DNA from: Paraburkholderia sp.
GTDB lineage: Bacteria; Pseudomonadota; Gammaproteobacteria; Burkholderiales; Burkholderiaceae
Length of the DNA stretch: 64,000 nt
Direction of reading: 5' to 3'
Assembly (NCBI RefSeq): GCF_028283785.1
Contig: NZ_JAPWKB010000019.1
Location: forward strand, 578,001 to 642,000
In this document: in pieces, positions 16,595-25,859 of the stretch
Layout of the letters: each line of letters opens with the position of its first letter
How positions within the stretch are numbered: position 1 is the first letter of the stretch
Notes under the pieces: model-generated
The model's database searches: none
What the model saw: only the letters and a program-made list of their open reading frames with translations
Told to the model about the DNA's origin: nothing
Made by a program: the position numbers and the translations under genes

Positions 16595-18084
16595 CGATGA
16601 TTCTGCTGTTAGCGGCCGTCGTCGTACTGGCGGTCGCGTTGTTGATTGCAGTGGCAATCCTGTTGCGCGGTCGCGGTCGCGGCCACGATGACGACGACAT
16701 GCACGCGATGTTCGACAGTCTCGCCGATCATCTCGCCGCCACCGGCGAAGCGCAGTCACGCTCGTATGAGCGGCTCGAACGCGAATTGCGCGGCGAAATC
16801 ACGGAGACGGCGCGCGTGTCGCGCGTCGAGTTGAACGGCGGTTTCGCGCAGTTTCAGCAAACGCTCGCAGCGCAATTCACCAGCATGACGACGTTGCAGG
16901 CAGGCAAGATCGACGGCTTTGCGCAGCAACTCGTGAAGCTGACCGACACCAACGCGCAACAACTCGATGCCGTGCGGCTCAGCTTGCAGCAGCAGGCGCA
17001 ACAGGCGCGTGACGAGCAGGGCGGCACGTTGAAACGTTTCGGCGACACGCTGACGCTGCAACTCGCGCAATTGACGGAAGCGAACGACCGTCGCTTCGCC
17101 GAAGTGCGCACGACCATCGAACAGCGTCTGAAAGACATCGAGGCCAATAACGCGACGAAGCTCGAGGAAATGCGTCGCACGGTCGATGAAAAGCTGCACG
17201 CAACCCTCGAGCAGCGGCTGGGCGAATCGTTCAAGCTGGTGTCGGACCGTCTGGAGCAGGTCCATCGCGGGCTTGGTGAAATGCAGACGCTGGCGGCGGG
17301 CGTCGGCGATCTGAAGAAAGTGCTGACCAATGTGAAAACGCGCGGCACATGGGGCGAAGTGCAACTCGAAGCCCTGCTCGAACAGTTGCTGACCGTCGAT
17401 CAATACGCGAAAAACGTCGCGACGGTGCCGAAGAGCAACGACCGCGTCGAGTTCGCGATCAAGTTGCCGGGACGCAGTCAGGCGGGCGGCGATAACGAGC
17501 CGGTGTGGTTGCCGGTCGATGCCAAGTTTCCGCGCGAAGATTACGAGCGGCTGATCGATGCGCAGGAGCGGGCCGATCCGGCGGCAGTCGAAGAAGCGTC
17601 GCGCGCGCTCGAGCAGCGGATTCGCGCCGAGGCTCGCACGATTGCGGAGAAATACGTTTCGCCGCCGCACACCACGGATTTCGCGCTGCTATTCCTGCCG
17701 ACCGAAGGGCTGTATGCGGAGATTCTTCGGCGGCCCGGTTTGACCGATATGCTGCAGCGCGACTATCGCGTGACGATCGCCGGTCCGACCACGCTGACCG
17801 CATTGCTGAACAGCTTGCAGATGGGTTTCCGCACGCTCGCCATCGAGAAGCGGTCGAGCGAAGTGTGGCAGGTGCTCGGGGCGGTGAAAACCGAGTTCGG
17901 CAAGTTCGGCGATGCTCTCGCGCGCACGAAATCGCAACTGGAAACGGTCACGCGGTCGATCGAAGCGGCCGAGACGCGCGCTCGGGTGATGAATCGCAAG
18001 TTGCGCGATGTCGAAGCGTTGCCCGGCGATGAAGCGGCGGGCGTGCTCGGAGACGCGCTGTCCGGCGCGGATGCGGACGAATAG
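16591..18084 (+). CDS. rmuC: DNA recombination protein RmuC
   Basis: A 497-residue protein with one N-terminal membrane anchor (residues 3-26), a long coiled coil of about 200 residues, and a C-terminal RmuC domain. The conserved blocks NVKTRGTWGEVQLEALLEQ, LPVDAKFPREDYERL and the FLPTEGLYAEILRRPG stretch are present. The C-terminal fold is nuclease-like. In E. coli it limits inversions at short inverted repeats. Length fits E. coli RmuC (475). Translation is probably coupled to the dehydrogenase upstream by a 4-base overlap. Confidence 0.93.
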   Translation: MTMILLLAAVVVLAVALLIAVAILLRGRGRGHDDDDMHAMFDSLADHLAATGEAQSRSYERLERELRGEITETARVSRVELNGGFAQFQQTLAAQFTSMTTLQAGKIDGFAQQLVKLTDTNAQQLDAVRLSLQQQAQQARDEQGGTLKRFGDTLTLQLAQLTEANDRRFAEVRTTIEQRLKDIEANNATKLEEMRRTVDEKLHATLEQRLGESFKLVSDRLEQVHRGLGEMQTLAAGVGDLKKVLTNVKTRGTWGEVQLEALLEQLLTVDQYAKNVATVPKSNDRVEFAIKLPGRSQAGGDNEPVWLPVDAKFPREDYERLIDAQERADPAAVEEASRALEQRIRAEARTIAEKYVSPPHTTDFALLFLPTEGLYAEILRRPGLTDMLQRDYRVTIAGPTTLTALLNSLQMGFRTLAIEKRSSEVWQVLGAVKTEFGKFGDALARTKSQLETVTRSIEAAETRARVMNRKLRDVEALPGDEAAGVLGDALSGADADE

Positions 18085-18119
18085 GCGAACGCGGGTAGGG
18101 CTAGCGCGGCCGGCCGCGC

Positions 18120-18144
18120 GCAAAAAAAGCCGCGTATGCGGCTT
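18120..18144 (-). terminator. Terminator of the GNAT gene
   Basis: A 7-bp stem AAGCCGC-GTAT-GCGGCTT (18127-18144), followed by TTTTTTTG on the minus strand. It lies between the convergent rmuC and GNAT genes. The plus-strand side lacks a T-run. Confidence 0.8.
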
Positions 18145-18178
18145 CGAGATTTCTTGCGATTGGCAATGGCGTGGCGAA

Positions 18179-18673
18179 TCAGCCGTTGCTGGCTTTGGCG
18201 CCGGTGGCCAGTTGTTCGAGTGCGTCGTCGGCGACGCGCACCACGCGCCAGTCGGGCATGATGGACGCGCCCATCTTCTCGTAGAAATCGATCGCCCGCT
18301 GATTCCAGTCGAGGACAGTCCACTCGAAGCGGCCGCATTGGCGTTCGACCGCGAGTGCCGCCACCCGCCTGAGCAGCGCGGTGCCCAGACCCGTGCCGCG
18401 TTGGTCCGGTTGCACGTACAGGTCTTCGAGATACAGGCCGCGCCGGCCGACGAAGGTCGAGTAGTTGTGGAAGAACAGCGCATAGCCGACCAGCTTGCCG
18501 GCTTTTTCCGCGACCAGCGCTTCGGCTGCCGGCCGCGCGCCGAACAGCGCATCGCGCAAGCCGTCTTCCGTCGCGACGAACAGGTGCGTGAGACTTTCGA
18601 ACTCGGCGAGTTCGCGCATCAGCGACAGCATCGCGCCGACATCGGCGGACGTGGCTTCGCGGATCGTCGTCAT
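18179..18673 (-). CDS. GNAT family N-acetyltransferase
   Basis: A 164-residue acetyltransferase of the diamine/spermidine acetyltransferase-like branch. Acetyl-CoA motif A is DLYVQPDQRGTGLGTALLRR, and motif B runs through WTVLDWNQRAIDFYEKMGA. The start at 18673 (MTTIREATSADV) gives the canonical N-terminus. Its ATG shares one base with the TAA stop of the upstream membrane protein gene, so the two form a coupled pair. The substrate cannot be assigned. Polyamine-like substrates are the usual guess for this subgroup. Confidence 0.88.
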   Translation of the reverse strand: MTTIREATSADVGAMLSLMRELAEFESLTHLFVATEDGLRDALFGARPAAEALVAEKAGKLVGYALFFHNYSTFVGRRGLYLEDLYVQPDQRGTGLGTALLRRVAALAVERQCGRFEWTVLDWNQRAIDFYEKMGASIMPDWRVVRVADDALEQLATGAKASNG

Positions 18674-18948
18674 TACGCCTCTTCCGGCGCGTCGGTCAGT
18701 TGAATTTCGATGCCGCCGAAGCGCGACGCCACCCAGTTGTACGCGTGGCAAGCGATCCACAGCAGGATAAAACCGAGGATGGCGTTCAGCAGCAGCGCGC
18801 TGAACACGGTGCTCAGTTCGACCGACCCGTAGCGGAAAAACGCGACCAGCACGCCCAGCAGCACGATCGGCACGCTGAACGTCAGGTACACCAGAATGAG
18901 CGCTTTCGCCGTTTGTCCCGGTGCAATGAACGAGATCTGTTTTTTCAT
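18673..18948 (-). CDS. Small membrane protein, two helices
   Basis: A 91-residue protein I do not recognise. It has two strong hydrophobic segments (about residues 15-38 and 48-72) and a short charged C-terminal tail (EIQLTDAPEEA). The ATG at 18948 (MKKQISFIAP) is preferred over a TTG three codons earlier. Neither has a clear ribosome site. It is the first gene of a two-gene unit with the GNAT acetyltransferase and lies 88 bases downstream of the moeA stop. Confidence 0.7.
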   Translation of the reverse strand: MKKQISFIAPGQTAKALILVYLTFSVPIVLLGVLVAFFRYGSVELSTVFSALLLNAILGFILLWIACHAYNWVASRFGGIEIQLTDAPEEA

Positions 18949-19036
18949 GTAAGTCAAACCCGATGAACGTGGTAGTGGGGTGAACGGTTGAGATGATAAA
19001 GGCGGATCGGGCGGCGTGCTTCGCGATAACGCGAAG

Positions 19037-20347
19037 TCAGATCAGTCCGTCGAACAGCAGGATATCGACGGCTTCTCCGACGGCAAGATCGGATTGTTCG
19101 TGTCCGAGCATGATGAAGCAGTTGGCTTCGCTCATCGAACTGAGAACGCCGGAGCTTTGCGAGCCGGTCGGCGCGACGTGCCACTGACCGTGTGCGTCGC
19201 GTTCGGCGATGCCGCGCTGAAACTCGGTGCGGCCCGCGCGCTTGCGAATCGCGACGCGGCTGGCCGCGCGGATCAGCGGTACGGGTTGCGGCGTCGCGCC
19301 CGACATCAGCAGCAGCGCGTCGCGCACGATCTGGTAAAACGCGACCATCACCGCGACCGGATTGCCCGGCAAGCCGAAGAATAACGCAGGCGAACCGTCG
19401 CCGGGACGATCGCCGGACCAGACGCGGCCGAACGCGAGCGGGCGGCCCGGACGCATCGCCAGACTCCAGAACGCGACGTCGCCGAAGGTGCGCAGCATTT
19501 TCTTCGTCAGATCCGCTTCGCCGACCGATACGCCGCCCGACGTCAACACGACGTCGGCGCTGGCGGCGGCACTGCGCAATGCGGCTTCGAGCGCGTCGGG
19601 TTGATCGCGAACCACGCCGAGATCGAGTGCATCGACATTCAGCCGACGCAGCATCGCGAACAGCGTGTGACGGTTGCTGTCGTACACGCAACCGGGATCG
19701 AGCGGCTCGCCGAGCGAGCGCAGTTCGTCGCCGGTCGAGAAAAACGCCACTCGCAACCGGCGTCGAACCGGCACTTCGCCAATGCCGAGCGACGCCAGCA
19801 AGCCCAGATCCGATGCCCGCACGATCCGGCCCGCGCGCAACGCCGCGTGACCGCGCGCAAGATCTTCCCCGGCCCGGCGACGATTGGCGCCGCGCTTGAC
19901 TGCATCGAACGCGAACTGGATGACGTCGCCTTCACGCGTGACCAGTTCTTGCGGGATCACGGTGTCGCAATCCGGCGGAATGCAGGCGCCCGTCATCACG
20001 CGCACGCATTGCGCCGCGGTGATGTGTTCGTTGAACGGATGGCCGGCGAGCGCCTTGCCGGCGACGGTCAGGTTCAGATGCGCGCTGGCATCCGTGCCGC
20101 GTTCGAGATCGAGGGCCGCGCTTTTGAATGCGTAGCCGTCCATCGCGGAGTTGTCGTGCGCGGGAACGTCGATCGGCGACACGATGTCTTCGGCGAGCAC
20201 GCGATCGAGCGCATCGTGCAGCGGCACGCGTTCGACCACGCCGACGGGCGTGGCCCATTCGCGCACGATGGCTTGCGCGGACGGTACCGGTAATGCATCG
20301 GGGTCGTACTGAACGACGCAGCCAGAGAGTTCGTTGAGCGTGGTCAT
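19037..20347 (-). CDS. moeA: Molybdopterin molybdenumtransferase MoeA
   Basis: A 436-residue enzyme that inserts molybdate into adenylylated molybdopterin, the last common step of molybdenum cofactor synthesis. Typical MoeA blocks are visible: DVPAHDNSAMDGYA near residues 59-72, RIMTGACIPP-like VMTGACIPPDCDTVIPQE, FFSTGDEL, YDSNRHTLFAML, and the MoaB/Mog-fold TSGGVSVGEADL. Length is slightly above E. coli MoeA (411). It forms a gene cluster with mobA and moaA on the same strand. Confidence 0.95.
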   Translation of the reverse strand: MTTLNELSGCVVQYDPDALPVPSAQAIVREWATPVGVVERVPLHDALDRVLAEDIVSPIDVPAHDNSAMDGYAFKSAALDLERGTDASAHLNLTVAGKALAGHPFNEHITAAQCVRVMTGACIPPDCDTVIPQELVTREGDVIQFAFDAVKRGANRRRAGEDLARGHAALRAGRIVRASDLGLLASLGIGEVPVRRRLRVAFFSTGDELRSLGEPLDPGCVYDSNRHTLFAMLRRLNVDALDLGVVRDQPDALEAALRSAAASADVVLTSGGVSVGEADLTKKMLRTFGDVAFWSLAMRPGRPLAFGRVWSGDRPGDGSPALFFGLPGNPVAVMVAFYQIVRDALLLMSGATPQPVPLIRAASRVAIRKRAGRTEFQRGIAERDAHGQWHVAPTGSQSSGVLSSMSEANCFIMLGHEQSDLAVGEAVDILLFDGLI

Positions 20348-20425
20348 GGATGGAGGAGCGTCGCGGCCGGATGCGGGTCCGGCGGTCGCGCGACCGGAGC
20401 GGGAGTCAGCTGAATAGCCGATGCG

Positions 20426-21076
20426 TCAGCGATCTTCGAGCTTGCGCACCCGGCTGCGTTCGAGGTCGGCGAGTTCTTGTATCGAGTTGATATTGTAAAA
20501 CGCGCGCTCGTCGGCAAAGGCGACTTCAACCGTCGTGTGGCGCGCGTACCACGCGCGAACCTTACGCTCTCCGGCGTCCAGAAAGGCGGCGAGGTCATCC
20601 GCGAGCGACGTGCGCAGCAACGCGAAGACGGGGTGCATCGAGTGATGTCCGTCGGTGCCGGTGGTGCGCACGGTGGCGATGTCGATGGGCGTATCGGCGG
20701 GTGCGTCGTTGAACGCGGCGGCCAGCCGGTCGGCGAGTTCGGCGGGAAATGAAGGCGTATCGCAAGGCGCGCTCAGCACGAACGGCGTGCGGGCGGCGCG
20801 CATGCCAGCCAGCAATCCCGCTAGCGGTCCGGGAAAGTCCGGCAAGGTGTCGGAGATCACCGATGCTCGGTAAGGCTGGCCCAAGTCGATGTAGGTTTCG
20901 CGATGACGATTGGCGCTGATCAGCAATGCGCCGCTCTGCGGCGCGAGCCGTCGCAACACATGCGCGGCAAGCGCTTCGCCATCGAGCATTTGCAGGCCTT
21001 TGTCGACGCCGCCCATGCGCAGGCCGCGTCCGCCAGCGAGTAGCAAGCCGGTGATCTGTTCGCGGGTGACGGTCAT
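20426..21076 (-). CDS. mobA: Molybdenum cofactor guanylyltransferase MobA
   Basis: A 216-residue nucleotidyltransferase that attaches GMP to Mo-molybdopterin to make the MGD cofactor. The GTP-binding signature LLLAGGRGLRMGGVDKGLQ is at residues 12-30, and PLAGLLAGM and APCDTPSFP follow in the expected places. It lies between moaA and moeA on the same strand, 78 bases before moeA, which supports a shared Moco role and probably a shared transcript. Confidence 0.95.
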   Translation of the reverse strand: MTVTREQITGLLLAGGRGLRMGGVDKGLQMLDGEALAAHVLRRLAPQSGALLISANRHRETYIDLGQPYRASVISDTLPDFPGPLAGLLAGMRAARTPFVLSAPCDTPSFPAELADRLAAAFNDAPADTPIDIATVRTTGTDGHHSMHPVFALLRTSLADDLAAFLDAGERKVRAWYARHTTVEVAFADERAFYNINSIQELADLERSRVRKLEDR

Positions 21077-21163
21077 CGTGTGACGGCCGGATGGTGCGGC
21101 GTGACGGAGCGGGTTACCAAGCGTGGCCCGAAGTGGGATACGAAGCGGGATACGCAGCCCAAC

Positions 21164-22271
21164 TCAGCCGCCGATATACGACATTTCGACCCGGCGCGCT
21201 TCGGTCGAGCGCGCGGCGGCGTCGCTGCCGCGAAGTTGCGAGTAGCGGTCGGCGCGCGCCTGCCAGATATGCGCGACGGCGCTTGCGACGTCGGCTTCGC
21301 TCGCGCCGCTGCGGATCAGCGCGCGCAGATCGTGGCCGCCGGACGCGAACAGGCACAGGTAGAGCTTGCCTTCCGTCGACAGCCGGGCGCGCGTACACGT
21401 GCCGCAAAACGCGCGCGTGACGCTGGAGATCACGCCGATTTCACCGCTGCCGTCGACGTAGCCCCAGCGTTGCGCGGTTTCGGCGGCGCTGTGCGCGTCG
21501 AGCGGGTGCAGCGGGAAGACGTCGTCGATCCGCGCGATCACGTCGGCGGACGGTAATACTTCGGTCATGTTCCAGCCGTTCGACGTGCCGACGTCCATGT
21601 ATTCGATAAAGCGCAATACGTTGCCGCTGCCTTTGAAGTGGCGCGCCATCGGCACGACCTGTGAGTCGTTGGTGCCGCGCTTGACCACCATGTTGACCTT
21701 CACGGGCGCAAGTCCGACCGCTTGTGCTGCCTCGATGCCGTCCAGCACGTCGGCGACCGCGAAATCGGCGTCGTTCATCTTGCGGAACAGCGCGTCGTCG
21801 ATCGCATCGAGGCTGACCGTCACACGGTTGAGCCCGGCATCTTTCAGACTGCGTGCTTTGCGTTCGAGCAGCGAGCCGTTGGTGGTCAAGGTCAGATCCA
21901 GCGGACGGCCTTCCGGCGTTTGCAGCAACGCCAGACGCTCGATCAGGAATTCGATGTTCTTGCGCAGCAGCGGTTCGCCGCCGGTCAGCCGGATTTTTTC
22001 GACGCCATGTGCGACGAAAAATACGCGCCAGCCGTTCGATTTCTTCGAAACTCAGCAGCGCGCTGTGCGGCAGGAACGCGTGATCCTTGTCGAACACTTC
22101 ACGCGGCATGCAGTAGACGCAGCGGAAGTTGCACCGATCCGTCACCGAAATGCGCAGATCGCGCAGCGGCCGGCCGAGCGTGTCGCTCAGAACGCCGCTT
22201 GGCGCCAGCGCCGGACCGGCGATGACCGGCATGGTACTGACGTCGGTGAGTGGGATGATGCGTCGGGACAT
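21164..22271 (-). pseudogene. moaA: GTP 3',8-cyclase MoaA, interrupted by a one-base frameshift
   Basis: MoaA is a radical-SAM enzyme that starts molybdenum cofactor synthesis from GTP. The N-terminal part from 22271 holds the radical-SAM C-x3-C-x2-C motif (DRCNFRCVYCMP) and continues to ARIF. There the frame breaks at a run of five T on the coding strand (plus-strand A-run 22017-22021). Removing one T restores ARIFVAHGVEKIRLTGGEP and the rest of the family: the TTNGSLL block, the second cluster FCGTCTRARLSTEGKLYLC, and the terminal Gly-Gly. The repaired length would be 368 residues, normal for the family. It is either a sequencing or assembly error in a homopolymer or a recent real inactivation. 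moaA is otherwise undecayed. Confidence 0.88.
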
Positions 22272-22404
22272 GATGGCTCTGACGATGCGTGGAACAGTTG
22301 GCTTTCATTCTAACGCAGCGCCGCTTCGCAAGCCTGGCGGAGGAGTACAGATTCGGGTAAGTCACAAGCCCGTCGACGTGCATTTTCGCGCTTTCGCCGA
22401 CGCA

Positions 22405-22434
22405 AAAAAAAGCCCGCCGATAAAGGCGGGCTTT
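22405..22434 (-). terminator. Terminator of rne
   Basis: A 10-bp stem AAAGCCCGCC / GGCGGGCTTT (22409-22418, 22425-22434), followed by TTTTT on the minus strand. It lies about 55 bases after the rne stop codon. Confidence 0.88.
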
Positions 22435-22490
22435 CTGGTGCGACGCTCGCAAACCGCGCGGGCGTCGCATTCGACGGCAGACTTCGCGGT

Positions 22491-25400
22491 TTATTGCGAG
22501 TGCTTGCCGGTTTCGACCTGTTGCATCGGCGCAGCGTCAACCGGCGGCAACGGCTTGCGTTCACGCGGCGCGCGCGCCGGTTTCACGCTTTGCGATGCCG
22601 CTTCCTGCGCGACGCGGAACTTGTCGGCGTCGGTATTGACCCACACCAGACCAGCCTGGTCCAGCACCGACTTCAACACTTCCGGCGACGTCGTTTGCGA
22701 AGCGGGCGCGGCGACCGGAGCTGCAACCGGAGCCGGAGCCGTTTCAACCGCGACCGGCGCAACCGCAGGCGCTTCGACCACGACCGGCTTCGATTCGATG
22801 ATCTCGGCTTGCGGTGCCGGTGCGGCAGCCGGTGCTTCGACCACTTGAACCGGTGCCGGCGCTGCTTCGACGACGGCCTCGACAACCGGCGCGGCCGGTT
22901 GCGTTTCCACCGGCGTGACGCCGAGCGCTTCGACCGGCGCAGCTTCGACTTGCGTCGGCAGATGCGTTGCGGTTTCCACCGGCTTCACGGCTTCGATCAC
23001 GACCGGCGCGACTGCTGCGACCGGTTCAGCCGCTTCCGTCACGACCGGCGCTGCCGGGGTTTCGACGGCTGCAGGCGCTGCTTCGACCGGAACGATCGCT
23101 TCGGCCTTGACCGCTTTTTCCACAGCCAGCGCAGGCGTTTCCGTGACAGCGTGCAGTTCGGTGACGACGGCCGTCTCCGTTGCGACAGCGGCAACGACGA
23201 CTTCGACCGGCTTCACTTCCGACGCGACCGGCGCGGCTTGCGCAGCTTGCGCGACTTCACGCGTTTCGACCGGCTGTTCCGGCGACGACACGTGGGCCGG
23301 CGCTTCGGCGGCGGCTGTCAGCATGTCGTTTTCGCCTTCGCCTTCGGCGATATCGGCGGCCTGGTTGACGTTCATGCCGTCTTCTTCACGCTCACGACGA
23401 CCGCCGCGACGACCGCGACGACGACGACGACGCTCTTCACCATCACGCGCCACGGCTTCCTGATCGCCCGGAACACCGCCATCGAGTACACCTTCCTGAA
23501 CCGGCGTCGCGTCTTGCGCGAGCGCTTCGTTCGGGTTCAGTGCATCGACCGCGTCAGCCGGCTGGCGATTGCGACGTTCACGACGTTCGTTGCGTTCCTG
23601 ACGCTCACCACGCGGTGCGCCGTCAGCCGTTTCAGCACGTTCCTGACCGCGTTCTGCGCGGTTGTCACGTCCTTCACGGGTTTCGCGCGGCTCGCGTGCT
23701 TCACGCGCGTCGCGCGGCTCACGGGATTCACGTGCGTCACGCGGTTCGCGGGACTCGCGTGCTTCACGCGGCTCGCGACCGTTGCGCGGTTCACGACCTT
23801 CGCGCGCTTCACGCGGCTCGCGGCCTTCACGGGCCTCACGACCTTGACCTTGGCCTTCACGTGTCTCGCGCGGCTCACGTGCTTCACGCGGCTCGCGACC
23901 TTCACGTTCTTCGCGACGTTGCGACGGTTGACCTTGACGGCCGCCCGAAGCGCCTTCGCCACGGCCTGCCGCGTCGCGGCCGCCGGTTGCGCCTGCGCCG
24001 CCACGACGATTGCGGTTGCGATCGCCGCCGCGTTCACCCGTACGCTCGCCGCGCTCGGTGCGTTCGCCGCGTTGCGGGCGTGCGGTCTTGTCGGCCGGAG
24101 CCGGGGTTGCCGGTGCCGGTGCAGCAGGCGCGACGCCGAACAGGTTCTTCAGCCAGCCGATGAAACCGCCGCTCGCCGGTGCCGCTGCGACAGGCGCCGC
24201 TGCGGGCGCTGCCGTGCGAACCGGTGCAGCCGGTGCCGGCTGCGCGGGCGCGAAGCCCTTCACGGCGGCTTCCTGCTTCGGCTTCACTTCTTCGGTGCGC
24301 TTGCTGTAACCGGTTTCCGATTCCAGTTCGCGTGCCGCTTCTTCGGCCATCTTCCACGATGCGCGCGGATCGTCGAGGCGTGCGTCATCGTGACGCAGGC
24401 GTTCGAGTTTGTAGTGCGGCGTGTCGAGATGCTTGTTCGGGATCAGGACGACGTTGACCTTGAAGCGCGACTCGATCTTGTTGATCTCGGCGCGTTTTTC
24501 GTTCAGCAGGAAGGCGGTGACTTCGACCGGCACCTGGCAATGAATCGCCGCGGTGTTTTCCTTCATTGCTTCTTCCTGAATGATCCGCAGTACTTGCAGC
24601 GCGGACGATTCGGTGTCGCGGATATGACCCGTGCCGTTACAGCGCGGGCAGGTCACGTGGCTGCCTTCCGACAGCGCCGGACGGAGACGCTGACGCGACA
24701 GTTCCATCAGGCCGAAACGCGAGATCTTGCCCATCTGCACGCGTGCGCGGTCGTGCTTCAGCGCGTCTTTCAGACGCTGCTCGACTTCGCGCTGGCTCTT
24801 GGCCGATTCCATGTCGATGAAGTCGATCACGATCAGGCCGCCCAGATCGCGCAAGCGCAGCTGGCGGGCGACTTCGTCGGCGGCTTCGAGGTTGGTGCGC
24901 GCAGCCGTTTCCTCGATGTCGGCGCCCTTGGTGGCGCGTGCCGAGTTCACGTCGATCGCGACCAGCGCTTCCGTGTGGTCGATCACGATCGCGCCGCCCG
25001 ACGGCAGCGGAACCGTGCGCGAGTACGCGGTTTCGATCTGGTGTTCGATCTGGAAGCGCGAGAAGAGCGGTACATCGTCGTGATACCGCTTCACCTTGCT
25101 GACATTATCCGGCATCACGATGTCCATGAAGGCGCGTGCCTGGTCATGGATTTCGGTGGTGTCGATCAGGATTTCGCCGATGTCCGGCTGGAAGTAGTCG
25201 CGGATCGCGCGGATCACGAGGCTCGATTCCAGATAGATCAGCATCGGCTGACCGGTGGAACCGCTTTGCGACGCGGCTTCGATGGCGCGCCACAGTTGCA
25301 TCAGGTAGTTCAGGTCCCACTGCAACTCTTCGGCGCTGCGACCGATGCCGGCCGTGCGCGCGATGATGCTCATGCCTTCCGGCAATTGCAGTTGCGCCAT

Positions 25401-25859
25401 GGTTTCGCGCAGTTCCTGACGGTCGTCGCCTTCGATCCGGCGCGACACGCCGCCGCCGCGCGGGTTGTTCGGCATCAGGACCAGATAGCGGCCGGCGAGC
25501 GAGATGAACGTGGTCAGGGCAGCGCCCTTGTTGCCGCGTTCTTCTTTCTCGACCTGGACGATCAGTTCCTGGCCTTCGCGCAGCGCGTCCTGGATGCGTG
25601 CGGAACGCATGTCGACGCCGTCGCGGAAATACTGACGGGCGACTTCCTTGAACGGCAGGAAGCCGTGGCGGTCTTCGCCGTAGTTGACGAAGCACGCTTC
25701 GAGCGATGGCTCGATGCGGGTAATGATGCCTTTGTAAATATTGCCTTTACGCTGTTCGCGACCGGCGGTTTCGATGTCGATGTCGATGAGTTTTTGCCCA
25801 TCGACGATGGCGACGCGCAGTTCTTCCTGCTGCGTCGCGTTGAACAACATTCGTTTCAT
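22491..25859 (-). CDS. rne: Ribonuclease E
   Basis: A 1122-residue endonuclease for mRNA decay and rRNA/tRNA processing, and scaffold of the degradosome. The N-terminal catalytic half has the MKRMLFNATQQEELRVAIVD start shared with E. coli, the S1 domain (GNIYKGIITRIEPSLEACFV) near residue 40, the DNase I-like site with the metal-binding Asp in VIDFIDM near residue 345, and the Zn-link CPRCNGTG near 400. After about residue 560 the protein becomes low complexity: an Arg/Gly/Glu-rich part with REPREAR-type repeats, then a long Val/Ala/Pro/Glu tail. An upstream frame extension to 26075 is not credible. Confidence 0.96.
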   Translation of the reverse strand: MKRMLFNATQQEELRVAIVDGQKLIDIDIETAGREQRKGNIYKGIITRIEPSLEACFVNYGEDRHGFLPFKEVARQYFRDGVDMRSARIQDALREGQELIVQVEKEERGNKGAALTTFISLAGRYLVLMPNNPRGGGVSRRIEGDDRQELRETMAQLQLPEGMSIIARTAGIGRSAEELQWDLNYLMQLWRAIEAASQSGSTGQPMLIYLESSLVIRAIRDYFQPDIGEILIDTTEIHDQARAFMDIVMPDNVSKVKRYHDDVPLFSRFQIEHQIETAYSRTVPLPSGGAIVIDHTEALVAIDVNSARATKGADIEETAARTNLEAADEVARQLRLRDLGGLIVIDFIDMESAKSQREVEQRLKDALKHDRARVQMGKISRFGLMELSRQRLRPALSEGSHVTCPRCNGTGHIRDTESSALQVLRIIQEEAMKENTAAIHCQVPVEVTAFLLNEKRAEINKIESRFKVNVVLIPNKHLDTPHYKLERLRHDDARLDDPRASWKMAEEAARELESETGYSKRTEEVKPKQEAAVKGFAPAQPAPAAPVRTAAPAAAPVAAAPASGGFIGWLKNLFGVAPAAPAPATPAPADKTARPQRGERTERGERTGERGGDRNRNRRGGAGATGGRDAAGRGEGASGGRQGQPSQRREEREGREPREAREPRETREGQGQGREAREGREPREAREGREPRNGREPREARESREPRDARESREPRDAREAREPRETREGRDNRAERGQERAETADGAPRGERQERNERRERRNRQPADAVDALNPNEALAQDATPVQEGVLDGGVPGDQEAVARDGEERRRRRRGRRGGRREREEDGMNVNQAADIAEGEGENDMLTAAAEAPAHVSSPEQPVETREVAQAAQAAPVASEVKPVEVVVAAVATETAVVTELHAVTETPALAVEKAVKAEAIVPVEAAPAAVETPAAPVVTEAAEPVAAVAPVVIEAVKPVETATHLPTQVEAAPVEALGVTPVETQPAAPVVEAVVEAAPAPVQVVEAPAAAPAPQAEIIESKPVVVEAPAVAPVAVETAPAPVAAPVAAPASQTTSPEVLKSVLDQAGLVWVNTDADKFRVAQEAASQSVKPARAPRERKPLPPVDAAPMQQVETGKHSQ
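23670..23906 (-). repeat. Tandem coding repeats in rne (REPREAREGRE units)
   Basis: Degenerate units of about 12 to 24 bases are repeated roughly 15 times. They encode permutations of RE-PRE-ARE-GRE and ESREPRDARE. The repeats are in frame with rne, and the unit is a multiple of three bases, so copy-number change would not break the gene. Confidence 0.8.

Noticed and set aside
23670..23906. Repeat block considered as a CRISPR array
   Set aside because: Units are imperfect, contiguous without unique spacers, and in frame with rne. No cas genes exist in the window.
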